Assembly (NCBI GenBank): GCA_943736015.1
Contig: OX031071.1
Span: forward strand, 16,092,119 to 16,156,118
DNA length: 64,000 nucleotides
Source of the DNA: Tridacna crocea
Taxonomy: Eukaryota; Mollusca; Bivalvia; Cardiida; Cardiidae
Reading direction: 5' to 3'
The position numbers were made by a program, and so were the translations under genes. Below, piece after piece: positions 10,171 to 20,438 of this stretch; position 1 is the stretch's first letter, and each line of letters starts with the position of its first letter. The notes under the pieces are model-generated. The model saw only the letters and a list, made by a program, of their open reading frames with translations, did not search any database and was not told the DNA's origin.

Positions 10171-10366
10171 TTAACTCTTTACTAAATGACAAAATTTTAG
10201 ACAAGTCCAAATTAAAAGCATTTGCACACAACAATTTCAACTTGACTCTAATGAAGCAATTTTTTTTCGATAGTATTTACCAGCATTTTCTCCTTTTTCC
10301 ACAATGTTTCCATAAGGCCAAAGCCTCAGTGTTGTTAAAAGTCTGAAATGCCTGGTAAAGAGTTAC
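10171..10366 (-). repeat. TTAA-hairpin MITE A, half-core deleted
   Basis: Long arm ends at CGATAGTATTTACC, then only the second half-core and short arm. Hairpin lost. Confidence 0.8.
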
Positions 10367-10842
10367 GGGTTAAAGTAGGAATATGACAGTATCATGTTTA
10401 ACACTATTTTCAACCTTATTCAAGTACAGTCGGACGCCCTTAGCTTGAACGTCCCTTAGCCGAATTTATCCCTACATCGAAGTTTTTTCCAGGTTCCGAT
10501 CTCATTGCTCTTTATTTCAATGTAATTCAACCTCCAAACGGCGTTATCCGTACCTCGAAATTTATCCATACGTCTAATGAATTTCAAGGTCCAATCACCA
10601 TTGTTTGAACGTATTCACACATCTTTACCACGAAGTTAATTTGTAAAGGACGACATCAATCAGGTTTTTCACATGTTTCGACATGTCAACTCCGGTAATT
10701 AACAAGCGTATTACAGTATTGACTATCGATTGTTTGTTTGATTCGGATTGACTGTTTGACTGTGAGATTAAAATGTCAAAGTTAGTTTGATTTCTTGTTT
10801 TAAATAAAAAGGGTCAGAAAAGTGTTTTTAGTGTTACATTTG

Positions 10843-10914
10843 TAATTTACAATGACGAGTGAAGAATCCAATGCTATTAATTTACAATGACGAGTGAAGA
10901 ATCCAATGCTAATA
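10843..10914 (+). repeat. 35-bp tandem duplication at transposase start
   Basis: AATGACGAGTGAAGAATCCA occurs twice, 35 bp apart. Each copy contains an ATG, so the original initiation codon of the Tigger frame is probably here. Confidence 0.85.
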
Positions 10915-10927
10915 TTCCACACAGGAC

Positions 10928-12603
10928 TTGTTTGGTGAAGGACCCGGTCAATTCGAGTGGATAGCCAGCAACTCTGCCCGACATGACGTGCCCAAGGAAG
11001 GACCTGCTAACCAATTCGAGGGGATACTTGGGTCATCTGTTAAACGTGGAATGGCAGTGAAAAGAAAATTGTCTAACTACACGATCAACACGAAATACAA
11101 AGCAGTAATGGCAGTTGAAACGAAAAAAGCAACAAAATCTAAGATTTCAGCTGACTTTGGTGTTCCTTTAAACACGCTTTCTACATGGTTAAAGAAAGCT
11201 GACGAAATCAACAAGACCTACCACTCGGGCAACTTCAGTCCCCAAAGAAAATGAAACAGAGCTGTTTGATTCCCTGAAGTTGAAGAGGCTGTTCTAAAAT
11301 GGTTCAAAATGGCTGGTGTATTCCCATCTCAGGACCCCTACTGATGCAAAAGGCTGTGCAATTTGCAAGAGATTTGGGTGTTTCTGATGGCGACCTTAGT
11401 TTTTCGACCGGATGGCTTGAAAAATTTAAGGATCGTCACGGGATCGTGTTCAAAAAAGCCTGTGGCGAAGCCAAGTCAGTTGATTCCGATTCAGACAGCA
11501 TGAGAGAGTGGTCAGAACGACTTCAGACCATTTTATCTCAATTCAGTCCAGAAAACATTTTCATTGCTGACAAAACCGGTCTTTTTTACAGCCTTCACAG
11601 CGACAAAACGCTAGAATTTAAAGGTGTAGACTGTCATGGCGGTAAACAAAGTAAAGAGCGTTTGACCGTCATGGTCTGCGCCAACATGACCGGCAGCGAA
11701 AAATTAAAGCTGTTCGAGATTGGAAAGTCAAAAAATCCACGCTGCTTCAAAAATGTCAAAACATTGCCAACTGACTATACGGCCAATAAAAAGGCGTGGA
11801 TGACGTCAGAACTGTTTACAGAATGGCTGACGAAATTTGACAAAAAAATGAACTGCCAAAAACGTAAAGTTGTTCTCATCATAGACAACTCTCCTGCACA
11901 CCGTAATGTCTCTGGTCTAAAGGCTGTAACTCTAGTCTTTCTTCCACCCAACACAACAAGTGTTACACAGCCAATGGACCAGGGTGTTATTCAATCGCTC
12001 AAAACACACTACAGAAAACTTGGGTTAATAAAACAAGTTAGGTGCATGGACGACAAAACCGAGTTTCACCTCTCTGTCCTAGACGCTCTTAGACTTCTAT
12101 AACAGTCGTGGGCGAACATTAAGCCTGAGACAACCGCTAACTGTTTCAGGCATGCTCGGTTTATACAAAAGTCTGATGACTCAACCCCCACTCCAATCCC
12201 AGAGGACGATGATCCAGACGACGACTTCTCACTCATCTACCTCTGTTCCAGTGTAACTCTACAACAATTCGCCAGCGTCAACAACAACGTTCCAACCCAT
12301 GAACAGATTACAGAACAGAACATCGTAGAGGCTATCATCCAACAACAACAACAAGAAAATCAAGACGGCGACATCGAAGAAGAAGAGCAAGAAACAGACA
12401 CACCAACCCCAAGTGTCCAAACAACTGTCAGTGCCATAGACATTATTAGAAACTTTGTTGAATCTCAAGACTCTGTTCCAAATAGTGTTTTTAGTGCTGT
12501 GGCCCACATTAGTAATTTTGTAAATAAATGTGATTTGTCTAGGAAAACAGATGTTCAGAAATCATTACCAGATATGTTCTTACTTGAAAAACGTGACCTT
12601 TAA
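10928..12603 (+). pseudogene. Tigger/pogo transposase pseudogene
   Basis: The N-terminal part (to 11254) contains a CENP-B/psq-like helix-turn-helix (KRKLSNYTINTKYKAVMAVE, then KISADFGVPLNTLSTWL). The frame breaks between about 11250 and 11335, where VEEAVLKWFKMAG is in one frame and IPISGPLLMQKA in another. The DDE region is open from 11299 with acidic residues in ADKTG (D at 11569), IDNSPAH (D at 11884) and QPMDQG (D at 11977), giving DD30D. The Glu usual after the first Asp is Lys here. A TAA at 12100 interrupts the frame, and 166 more codons continue in the same frame to TAA at 12601, ending in an acidic tail. Confidence 0.85.
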
Positions 12604-12611
12604 ACTGCATA

Positions 12612-13507
12612 CCGTGTTTTGGTGCGTATAACACGCACATTTTTTCAGCTCTGAATAATTTCAAACTGGGGACTGCGTGTTATACACTACAATAGGCAAA
12701 ACCATGTTTTTTTCCTCCTTGAAAGTCGGTCGTATACCTGTTCAAAGTGGGTGGGGGCGGGGCGTAGGTACAAAACGGCAAAGTTCTCTCGCCACAGCCT
12801 TAACTTTCGTCATCATCCCATTTCAACATTTACCGATTTAAATAAAAAAAACATTATGTTTAAATTTTGTTAAAATGTACTTGTACATTCTTAATTTGTG
12901 GATTAGGATTCGTAATTTCCCGATTCTATCAGCCATTTTGGCAATGGCGAAAGTACCCCGGAATGATAAATATTGATTTACTGTTATCGTCTGATTCGTC
13001 TCATATTTTTTTTATTCTTTGTTAATAGTTAAAATTGAACAATTATTAAAGAGTAAAATAATGATTCAGAAAGAAATGAATGATTTAAAAATAGACTATA
13101 TATATTTATCGCTACTTTTTACAAAAACCGTGAATTACATCATATAGATCTATGTTTATTTCACACCTGTCACATTTGTCGATGGAGGTGAGAAAACAGG
13201 AGATTAACTACGATATGGTCGTCAGTTCAATGTGTGAATTTGCAACATGTCATAAGCTGGCATGTTTTTATAATAGTATACATCGAATCATTACCATTTC
13301 CACTTTGATTAAAAATAGTTATTTCCCTTTGATAAAGTATCGCCATTTACAATTTTTCAAGATAGCGTCGTCAGCTTCAGATATTACGATATTTTGGTCA
13401 ATTTTTGATGCGTGTTGTACATCCGAACAATTTTTTTTCCTCGGATCTGATGCTGAAAAAGGCCTGCGTGTTATACATGCCTGCGTGGTATACACAACGT
13501 TTTACGG
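12612..13507. mobile_element. TA-flanked non-autonomous element nested in Tigger 3' region
   Basis: Starts TA-CCGTGTTTTGGTGCG and ends with ACGTTTTACGG-TA. Both subterminal regions carry TATAACACGCA-type repeats followed by TTTTTCAGC when read inward. About 896 bp with unequal ends. It carries no recognisable transposase; an open frame at 13152-13541 is not similar to anything I know. TA target and termini suggest a Tc1/mariner-pogo type. Confidence 0.6.
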
Positions 13508-13775
13508 TATATCTTTCAAACGTGTCATAGAAATCATTTAATGGGTTTATTTAAAAACGTCATAATTATAGTTACAAGGTTTTTTGGGTACACCTACTAT
13601 ACGTACATGTACTTTTGTAAATATGTAATGTTCATGTTTGTTGTTCATATACAAGTAGTTGTAGTATTTGTATAAAAACTATGTTTCTTAATAAATGAAT
13701 AAAAAATAATAATAGTAAAACTTATTATTTGTACTAGAGTATACTTGTGCAAAACACAAAATAACATGGCAATGG

Positions 13776-13837
13776 AAAGTCGTTTCGGATTAGCCTGCAA
13801 AATGTCCAGGTTCCCTTTTTGCTTGTTGAAGGCCATA
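13776..13837. mobile_element. fragment related to 3386-3638 element
   Basis: AAGTCGTTTCGGATTAGCCTG, then TTTTTGCTTGTTGAAGGCCA, i.e. one half of the ATGGCTTG element. Confidence 0.55.
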
Positions 13838-14073
13838 TAACTCTTAAAATACAAAAAGGCAAAATTTCATACTGGTCCAAATTGAGAGCATTTGCAGACA
13901 GCAAATGACTGGATAGTAAGGTTTATCTGAAATTTGATAAAAAAAAAAACTTGGGAAAAGGAGATGATGTTGGTTGCCAGTATTCACTCCTTATTTTATT
14001 ATTCTCAAAATGTTTTCTTCAAAACACTATTTCCTCAGGGTCTTTAAAACTCAAGATTTTATGGTAAAAGATT
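13837..14073 (-). repeat. TTAA-hairpin MITE A, aged
   Basis: Full-length layout but many changes. Core arms GGGAAAAGGAGATGATGTTG and a broken partner. Confidence 0.75.
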
Positions 14074-14191
14074 TGGGAAAATGAATGTTCAAAGTTAAAT
14101 TTACATAGACTCGAAGTTCACTTTCCTTCAAAGTACTTTTAAAAAGACTTTTGTTCATTAAAATCTCAACTGTTTAGCATTTTTTTTTCAG

Positions 14192-14237
14192 AGAAGAATT
14201 TTGTGAAAAAATTAAAGTCTCATGAGGACCCAAACAG
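14192..14237 (+). CDS. candidate internal exon, unknown protein
   Basis: 46 nt between a good acceptor (ATTTTTTTTTCAG) and a strong donor (CAAACAG then GTAAGC). Only one frame is open: two leading bases, then KNFVKKLKSHEDPN and two trailing bases. The entry phase matches the exit of 8714-8759. Confidence 0.27.
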
Positions 14238-14254
14238 GTAAGCAGTTTTACTTT

Positions 14255-14310
14255 AACCTTTACCAAATGTCAAAATGTTGGACTAGCCGAAATAGAATCT
14301 ATGACTATGC
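14255..14310 (-). repeat. MITE A long-arm fragment
   Basis: CCTTTACCAAATGTCAAAAT start only, cut off by the following SINE. Confidence 0.5.
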
Positions 14311-14325
14311 ACAGAATGAAGTAAA

Positions 14326-14600
14326 TATTGATTGTATAGCGTTAAATGCCATTTTTAACACAATCATATTACGGTGGTTAGTGCACCTATCCATACTTTA
14401 CTGGAGTTTCTGTTAATAGTACTCTGCACAATATCTTTTGCAAGCCTTTGGCTGCTTTCCCACATAACCATGGTCAAAACAATGGCAGGGAAGGAAAGGG
14501 AATGAATATCATTACAATGACTATCATCAATCCTTCAGAAGGAATTGGCCGTGCTGGGGATCAAACACGCAACCTCCTGTTCTCAAGTAGTGTGCTGAAA
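14326..14600 (-). mobile_element. tRNA-derived SINE, reverse orientation
   Basis: Reversed tail ATTGATTGTATAGCGTTAAA, body, and on the far side a reversed B-box region (GGGGATCAAACACGCAACC), as in 38390. Confidence 0.7.
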
Positions 14601-14649
14601 TAAATGCAGCTCAAATGATGATTTCTATCGTTTATAGGGAATAAGACAG

Positions 14650-14765
14650 CCTAGGAGAAAATGCCGATTACCAGCATTTTCTCCTTTTTCAACATTTGTT
14701 TAAAAACTGTCTATCATTAGGGAAGGCCAGAAAACATTTTTGAAAAAGGGAAAATGCTGGTCAAA
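14650..14765. repeat. two MITE A core fragments
   Basis: AGGAGAAAATGCCGATTACC with its partner half, then a second truncated half-core AAAGGGAAAATGCTGG. Confidence 0.5.
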
Positions 14766-14878
14766 CAAATAAAATGTTCCTTATCAACAGAAATCGGTTT
14801 TTAGATGACTTTCAATGTGCGAGAGTCCAAAATTTGTAACCTAGAAGCAACAAAACGCCACACTTGAATAATATTTTA

Positions 14879-15107
14879 TTAACCCATTACCACATAATTC
14901 CTACTTCGGATGATCCTGAAAAAGAAGTCTTTATAAAACATTGTAGGAAAAGGAGAAAATGCTGGTTACCAGCATTTTCTCCTTTTCCCACAATGTTTTC
15001 TGCTCTTCACAAAACAAATTTCAAATTTTCAGTCAATTTCATTTTGTCATCTGCAAATGCTTTCAATTTGGACTAGCCTAAAATGTTGTTGTTTGGTAAT
15101 GAGTTAA
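14879..15107 (+). repeat. TTAA-hairpin MITE A
   Basis: Full length with TTAA at both ends and an intact hairpin. Centre is GGTTACC with arms in + order, a centre flip. Confidence 0.92.
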
Positions 15108-15164
15108 TAGTCTGTAATGCTGCCTGATATGGATAAATATAAAATGGTATTGTCTACTTTTGAT

Positions 15165-15569
15165 TTAACACTCTACCACACAGTCCTGCTTGGTTCCATA
15201 TTCACCAACGATTCTCAAGAGCAAGTCTTCTCCAGATTTTTCTATATTTGAAAATAATAAAACTTATGATTGGCTAAACCATTTAGTTTAGCCAGTCAGA
15301 CACTGTGATATTTTCAAATTTACAAAAAGCTTGAAGAATAAGACAAAGAGCATTTTAAAGAATGGTTGGTAAAATTAATACAGGCTCTGAATGATAATAA
15401 GCTCTGGGTAGGGATCCTCTGAAAATAATGTGGGAGACGAAGAAATTGCTGGTAACCAGCATTTTCTTCTTTCTCACAATTTTTTCTACCCTTCTGCAGA
15501 AAAATCCATCATTCTGCAAAGTTTTCAATTGATGGAAGTTTGAAATTTGCCTATTTGGTGAAGAGTTGA
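15165..15569 (+). repeat. TTAA-hairpin MITE A interrupted by palindromic insert
   Basis: Left end TTTAACACTCTACCACACAG stops at 15190. After the insert the short arm, core (ATTGCTGGTAACCAGCATTT) and long arm continue to GTGAAGAGTTGA. Confidence 0.75.
15191..15385. repeat. second palindromic element (P2), copy 1
   Basis: Inverted repeat of about 195 bp with outer ends related to CCATATTCACCAAC and GTTGGTAAAATTAATA, and a perfect centre TGGCTAAACC...GGTTTAGCCA-type stem (15269-15294). Lies in the short arm of a MITE A copy, as does copy 2. Confidence 0.75.
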
Positions 15570-15727
15570 CAAAGCTAGTTAAATTTTCATTTCAAGACTG
15601 TTTTAGTTCAAAGGAGATAAAAAACAGAGAAATGCTTGGTAAAAGCCCTGAGGCAGTTTAGTTGTCACTTGCCCAGGCTTTCTGGAATGAATATGATGCT
15701 AACCCTTTACACAACAGGCCTGAGTTT

Positions 15728-15956
15728 TAGCCTTTTACCAAACGATCCTAGGTTTTTACGACCCAGATGTAGAAGCCTTCTGAAAATATTGTAGGAAAAG
15801 GAGAAAATGCTGAGAAACATCATTTTTTCCTTTTCCAACAATGTTTTCTACTTGTCTAAAGTCAGGGTTTCAATATTTGAATCAGATTTATTTTGTCGTC
15901 TGCGAATGCTTTCAATTCTGGCCAGTCTAAAATTTTGTTGTTTCGTTAAGAGTTAA
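15728..15956 (+). repeat. TTAA-hairpin MITE A
   Basis: Full length. Preceded at 15698 by a short fragment of another left end. Core second half mutated (GAGAAACATCATTTTTTCC). Confidence 0.85.
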
Positions 15957-15974
15957 TGAGAAGATTTTGATAAC

Positions 15975-16065
15975 CTTGTGAAAAAAAAGTAGAAAAGGCT
16001 GATAAGCAGCATTTTCTACACAATGTATTACTAACATTCCATACAAAAATTTCCAATTTATGTGT
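15975..16065 (+). repeat. MITE A fragment
   Basis: Degenerate core AAAGGCTGATAAGCAGCATT and start of the long arm. Confidence 0.5.
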
Positions 16066-16070
16066 CATGT

Positions 16071-16118
16071 CTCGCATTTATTGCAATTGCTTCCCTCGCA
16101 TTTATTGCAATTGCTTTC
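16071..16118. repeat. 24-bp tandem duplication
   Basis: CTCGCATTTATTGCAATTGC occurs twice in direct succession. Confidence 0.95.
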
Positions 16119-16239
16119 GGCATCGCAGTATCGATAAGGATAAGTCTAACGAGTGGGGAAGAAGAAGGAACTTTCTGCTAAATGATCACTTTGTTTTTCT
16201 TTCCCTGTTTTTTTTTTTCACACCATCAGAAAAAGGATT

Positions 16240-16345
16240 GTTATCTGAGCCACACAATCCTGACTTTCAACAATCCTTTGGAAGAAAACTTATGAAAACA
16301 TTTTGGGAACAGGAGAAAATGCTGGTAAACAACATTTTTCCTTTT
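16240..16345 (+). repeat. MITE A, left half
   Basis: Short arm and core only (GGAACAGGAGAAAATGCTGG). The long arm is absent. Confidence 0.65.
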
Positions 16346-16353
16346 CAATCTTA

Positions 16354-16581
16354 TTAACTCTTTACAAAACAATCCCTGGTTTTTACGACCCTGAGATAGA
16401 AGCCTTTTGAAAACATTGTGGGAAAAGGAGAAAATGCTGATAACCAGCATTTTCTCCTTTTCTGACAATTTTTTCAATCCTGCTGGAAACAAAATTCAAA
16501 TTTGAGTTATCTTCATTTTGTCATCTGCAAGTGCTTTAAATTTGGACCAGTCCAAAATTTTGTCGTTTGGTAAAGGGTTAA
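16354..16581 (+). repeat. TTAA-hairpin MITE A
   Basis: Full length, TTAACTCTTTACAAAACAAT to GGTAAAGGGTTAA. Centre GCTGATAACCAGC. Confidence 0.92.
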
Positions 16582-16617
16582 AGAGAGGAAATTATTACTA
16601 CTGAATCCGTTATCAGC

Positions 16618-16672
16618 AAATTATTTCAATTACGTTCAGTCCAAAATTTTGTTGTTCAATAAAGAGTCAATT
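16618..16672 (+). repeat. MITE A right-end fragment
   Basis: TTTCAATTACGTTCAGTCC then TTGTTCAATAAAGAGTCAA. Confidence 0.55.
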
Positions 16673-17046
16673 TTTTGTCAGCAAACACTTTCAGTACCCA
16701 GGATTACTATGAAATTTTATCAGTCGGTTAAAAGTGATTTCTTGTGATTTTTTTTTATGTTAGACAGACCTCTGCAATAAAACACAAAAAAAGTCAAGTT
16801 TTTTAAGCAAATTTCATGAAAAATAAATGTCAGTAGTCACAACAGCTAGAAATTGAAAGACTCTGAAATTCAATTAATTGGAAATAAATTGTTGGGATAA
16901 CCTTTTAGTACCATCTAACTTGACAAAAATTTCCATTTTTTATTCAATTTATATGCTCTTTAAATTCAATTACTTTTCTTTTTTACTTGTATTAAACAGA
17001 ACCAGTAGACACAACATAGTTGGAAAATGTTTCCAGAATTATTTCC

Positions 17047-17551
17047 TTAACAGTGGTGTGGAAATCTTAGAAATTTACTCTTTTCTTTTGGTTTCCAGAA
17101 ATCGGGGTTCATCACACGGTGCTGTTTATCATTCAAAGGATGAATAATTATATTTCCTTCATATTGTAAACAAGAAATCTTTGTTCCAAATGTTGTCTGG
17201 CCGAAATTGAAAGCACTTGCAGATGACAAAATAAAGGCAAGTCAAAAATTGAAATTTGTTTCCAGCAGGGTAGAAAACATTGTGGGAAAAGGAGAAAATG
17301 CTGGTTACCAGCATTTTCTCCTTTTCCCACAATGTTTTCTGAAGGCTTCTTTCGCAGGGGCGCCAAAAGTAGGGACTGTGTGGAAATGGGTTAACAGGGG
17401 TGTGGAAATCTTAGAAATTTACACCTTTTTTGATTTCCAGATATCAGGGATCATCACAAGCTTCCGTTTATCATTCAAAATATTATTTTGTACAAAGGAT
17501 GAATATTTCCTTCACATTGTAAACAACAGATATATGTTCCAAATATTATCA
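17047..17551 (+). repeat. direct duplication flanking a MITE
   Basis: The segment starting TTAACAGTGGTGTGGAAATC (17047-17197) recurs from 17391 (TTAACAGGGGTGTGGAAATC) with about 85% identity by eye over 150 bp. A MITE A copy lies between. Both copies include a pyrimidine tract ending TTTCCAG. Confidence 0.8.
17182..17394 (-). repeat. TTAA-hairpin MITE A, perfect core (reference copy)
   Basis: The core at about 17271-17335 is a perfect 65-nt palindrome with one unpaired central base, the reference structure for subfamily A. The long arm (with CACTTGCAGATGACAAAATA) lacks its outer terminus. The short arm ends GTGTGGAAATGGGTTAA. Such elements have no coding capacity; TTAA targets are typical of piggyBac-type transposases, so mobilisation by such an enzyme is inferred, not shown. 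Confidence 0.92.
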
Positions 17552-17572
17552 TTATTTTCTACTTTTAAGCAG

Positions 17573-17626
17573 ACTACTAGATTGAAAAAAGTTGCGTCTT
17601 TCGCCAAATGGTCCAGTGTAGGACAA
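17573..17626 (+). CDS. candidate internal exon, unknown protein
   Basis: Pyrimidine tract TTATTTTCTACTTTTAAGCAG, then 18 open codons in phase 0 (TTRLKKVASFAKWSSVGQ) before donor-like GTCAGA. Lies just left of the Harbinger insertion. Unconfirmed. Confidence 0.2.
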
Positions 17627-17779
17627 GTCAGATGTAGGATTTCTACACTCCTACCTTACATGATAAAGCAATTCCAAGTTCTTTCCCATTTACATGCCAA
17701 TTTTTCTTCTCATGCTGAGACCAGTTGCCCCATCAGTTGCATATGGGACTATAGACTTGGATTCATTCTTCTCTAAGGG

Positions 17780-18270
17780 CCCTGTCTCACTGTAACGTTT
17801 TGTTCGACGTTTGGTTGCATTTTGAAAAATTTGAGAAATGCTGGGGATTGTCGACGTTCTTCGTATATAAGCTTTTAGCTCAACGATGTTGTAATGTTCT
17901 TGTAACGCTTGGGTAACGCTCAACCAATGTTCACTCAGCGTCGGGCAACGTTTGTGATCGAAAATAGCAGCAAAACCTAGCGCTCGATTGTATTCACAGC
18001 GCTTCAGTAGCGTTCTCATAGCGTCCACAGCGCTTTGATAGCATTCTCATAGCATTTTGGAAGCATCTGCCTTGTGTCCAGGTAACGTTTCATTGTTTAT
18101 TTCATCTTCCAGCCAACATTCTCGACGTTTCCACAGCGTCTGCCTGGCGTTCCTGTAGCATTCGAGTAACATGTGGAGCGTTTGTGTAACGTTCCTGTTA
18201 CGTTTTGCCAACCTGTGGCTGTATGCGCAGGATAAAAGGTTCCTCTGCTTCTTGGCTTCCTTGGTCGCAG
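17780..18270. repeat. Harbinger left subterminal AACG-motif array
   Basis: Many irregularly spaced AACGTT, AACGCT, GACGTT and AGCGTT motifs in both directions, mirrored at 19660-20205. In this superfamily such repeats can be transposase-binding sites; that role is inferred. Apparent open frames here are by-products of the repeats. Confidence 0.7.
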
Positions 18271-18278
18271 TATTGGGG

Positions 18279-18410
18279 CCGGTGTAATGCAGAGAAATGA
18301 CCCCCATTACAGAATTACCGATGGTCAATTACCCGAGGGTCATTCCTCTACGTCGAGAAATGACCATGGGTAATTTTGTAATAGGGTTCATTTCTCTGCA
18401 TTACACCGGC
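18279..18410. repeat. nested palindromic MITE inside Harbinger
   Basis: About 132 bp with perfect 22-bp ends: CCGGTGTAATGCAGAGAAAT at the left and its complement at 18389-18410. The interior is also partly palindromic (GGTCAATTACCC, GAAATGACCATGGGTAATT). Absent from the transposase reading frame, so it entered later. Confidence 0.8.
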
Positions 18411-19601
18411 AATAACCTGTGTATCTTCCATATTAAAGCCATCCATCCAGGCACAAAGTCTTCTTCTGGACCTTCTGGATGGTCCAGCTGTTGGTTCTGT
18501 AGCATTGGATATCTGACCCTCATCAAGTTGTGAAGGACCAAGCGGATCTTCACTATCAGCTTCATAGTCTCTTGCTTGTGCTGCATAGTGCCCAGAATCG
18601 CCTAGAACCTGTTGGCAAGGATCCCAAAGGCGTTCTCCACGACCCTCCTGGCTCTCGACAGTCTGTAGTTGAAAATGCGCACCTCCTGCGATAGACCACG
18701 GGGACTGTAGGGCTTCATCATGTAGGCTCTCAGAGCAAAGGCGTCATCTGCAATGAAGAAGTATGGAACATCTGTAGTGTCTTGTGGGAGAGGTATAGGC
18801 TGTGGAAACCCAAGCTGGTCTTCTTCAGCTCCATGTTTCAGCTCACTGGAGTTGTAGATCTGTGCATCGGATGCTGATCCCAGGCCTCCAAGATCTGCCC
18901 ACAGGAACTTGTTGTCAGAATCCACAAGGGCCAGCAACACGATGGAATAGAACCCCTTGTAGTTGTAATACAAGGCCACTGTCTGCTGGACATCTAATGG
19001 CCACATGCTTGCCATCTAGTGCTTCCAGGACATGGGGGAAGTTCTACCTTTGATAGAATCTGTCAGCAACTTTCCACTCTTCTGGCATACTGGGGCAGGT
19101 CAGCATCTCATCCAGGTACTCGTCCAGTATGGCATGGCAAACCTCTCTGACCACCAGTGACTGTGTATTGTGAGGTACTCTCCAGCCAAACTTCTGCGAA
19201 GCATAGCTGTCACCAGAGGCAAGGTGTCGCAAAGTCAGGGCCAGCTTCATACCAGGGTCGAGGGCCGGTCTAAAGCAAGTGTCCTTTTTGGTGATCCTGG
19301 GACCAACTCTCTGTCTTAGCTCATCAAACATCTCTGGTGGCATGCGCAGGAAGTTGTGGAAGGAGGCTTGGTCTTAGCTCTCAGTTCAGCCATCAGCTTG
19401 TCATAAACACCTTCCTATCCAGGATCTCACCCACCTCTTTCTCCTTCTCTTCCTTTTCTCCTTTGACTTTGCCTTGGACATCTTAACCTGGTGCAATGCC
19501 AACTGCAGAAGGTTGTTGTGATGCATGAGAGCAGCAACAACATAATGGTGTTTCTCTTGGTCTGTCATTATTCTGAAGTCTTCACTCTGTGAAAGTTCCA
19601 A
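18401..19601 (-). pseudogene. Harbinger (HARBI1-like) transposase pseudogene
   Basis: Read on the minus strand in four pieces. A Lys/Arg-rich N-terminal part (19601-19401) is followed by a segment with ASFHNFLRMPPEMFDELRQR (about 19375-19300) on to 19044. The next piece contains LDGKH, with the first catalytic Asp at 19014-19016, then a frameshift. The 19015-18602 piece carries GSASDAQIY (second Asp) and [10 protein letters not shown] (Glu), so the DDE triad is still readable. An in-frame TAG follows ILANRF. The C-terminal piece LIVKIRLVLHNLMRVRYPML ends at the nested MITE. At least two frameshifts and one stop make it non-functional. Confidence 0.9.
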
Positions 19602-19659
19602 CAGGACTGTTGGTGGCCTCTACAAGCTGCTTATATATGGCAAGTGCCTGCCAAATGCT

Positions 19660-20205
19660 CCTGAATGCTACCAGTAGGTTACAGGCACATTGCAAGGACG
19701 TTACATGGACGTTACCCAAACGCTGGAAAAAATTCAGAACGCTGACAGACGTTAGAAAGAAGTTGAAAGATTGTTACATAAGTGTTAAGAATGCACGGCG
19801 AATGCTGAAAAACGTTGGCGACGAGCTGGACAGATGTTCAATGAACGTTACATGGGTGTTACCCAGGCACTAGGCACGCGCTAGACACTCGACCATGATG
19901 GGCTGGCGTCCACCTAGTGTCCAGGGAATGGCCTGACTTTCGAGTATTGTTAAGGTAACGCCTGCAAACTTTCGTGTAACGTTCCTCTGGCTTGTAAGTA
20001 GCGTTTTGATAGAACGTCCTGAATTTTTGTGCACACCCAAAACCATTTTTTACCCTCAGCCTTCGCTGACGTCCCTTGACTTTTCCCAACGTTTGCCGAC
20101 CCTAGTCTAACTTCCTTGTAACGTTTTTCTAACGTTCTCGACGTTCCTCTGCATTTCGCAACACGTTACTCCAACGCTGGTGAGAACGTTGTAGTGTGAC
20201 AGGCG
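19660..20205. repeat. Harbinger right subterminal AACG-motif array
   Basis: Mirror of the left array, with repeated GACGTTAC, AACGCT and AACGTT and the right TIR at its end. Confidence 0.7.
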
Positions 20206-20280
20206 TCTAACCACTGATCATTGTGAAGATAATTGTTAGGTGGGAAAGCAGTCATCGACTTAAGAAGAACACCACAATTA

Positions 20281-20375
20281 TGAAGTACTGGTAAAAGAAA
20301 CTCGAGGAAAGCAAGGATAGGTGCAAAGGTCACAGTAATACAAGAAATAATGTTGAAAACGGGGTTCAAACAACT
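20281..20375 (+). mobile_element. SINE 3' half
   Basis: GAAGTACTGGTAAAAGAAAC and ATAGGTGCA match the body of the SINE at 41541. The head is missing. Confidence 0.6.
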
Positions 20376-20438
20376 TGCAGATCCAGTCATCCTCCTCTTT
20401 TCATGGTGCATGTCTCTTATATTTCAAACATAGGGTGG

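Larger units (their letters stand above)
10427..13640 (+). mobile_element. Tigger/pogo-type DNA transposon, decayed
   Basis: Putative 5' end is TA followed by CAGTCGGACGCCCTTAGC at 10427. CAG start and TA target are usual for pogo/Tigger elements. A leader of about 420 bp with TTATCC.TAC.TCGAA repeats precedes a transposase-like region on the same strand. No matching 3' terminal repeat was found, so the 3' boundary is a guess. A TA-flanked element is inserted after the stop codon. All reading-frame breaks indicate an inactive copy. Confidence 0.75.
17777..20207 (-). mobile_element. PIF/Harbinger DNA transposon, 2431 bp, inactive
   Basis: Flanked by a TAA duplication (17774-17776 and 20208-20210), the 3-bp size known for PIF/Harbinger. 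The ends form imperfect TIRs of about 37 bp: GGGCCCTGTCTCACTGTAAC at the left and its counterpart (read inward GACGCCTGTCACACTACAAC) at the right. Subterminal regions on both sides are packed with AACGTT/AGCGTT motifs. One transposase region is visible on the minus strand; no second Myb-like ORF is recognisable. A palindromic MITE is nested near the transposase 3' end. Confidence 0.9.

Noticed and set aside
13152-13541. 129-codon open frame within the nested TA element.
   Set aside because: It runs through the element's right terminus and has no recognisable domain.
19589-19873. Open frame of 94 codons on the + strand as the second Harbinger ORF.
   Set aside because: It is a by-product of the AACGTT-type motif array. 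It lacks a Myb/SANT-like Trp pattern and runs opposite to the transposase.
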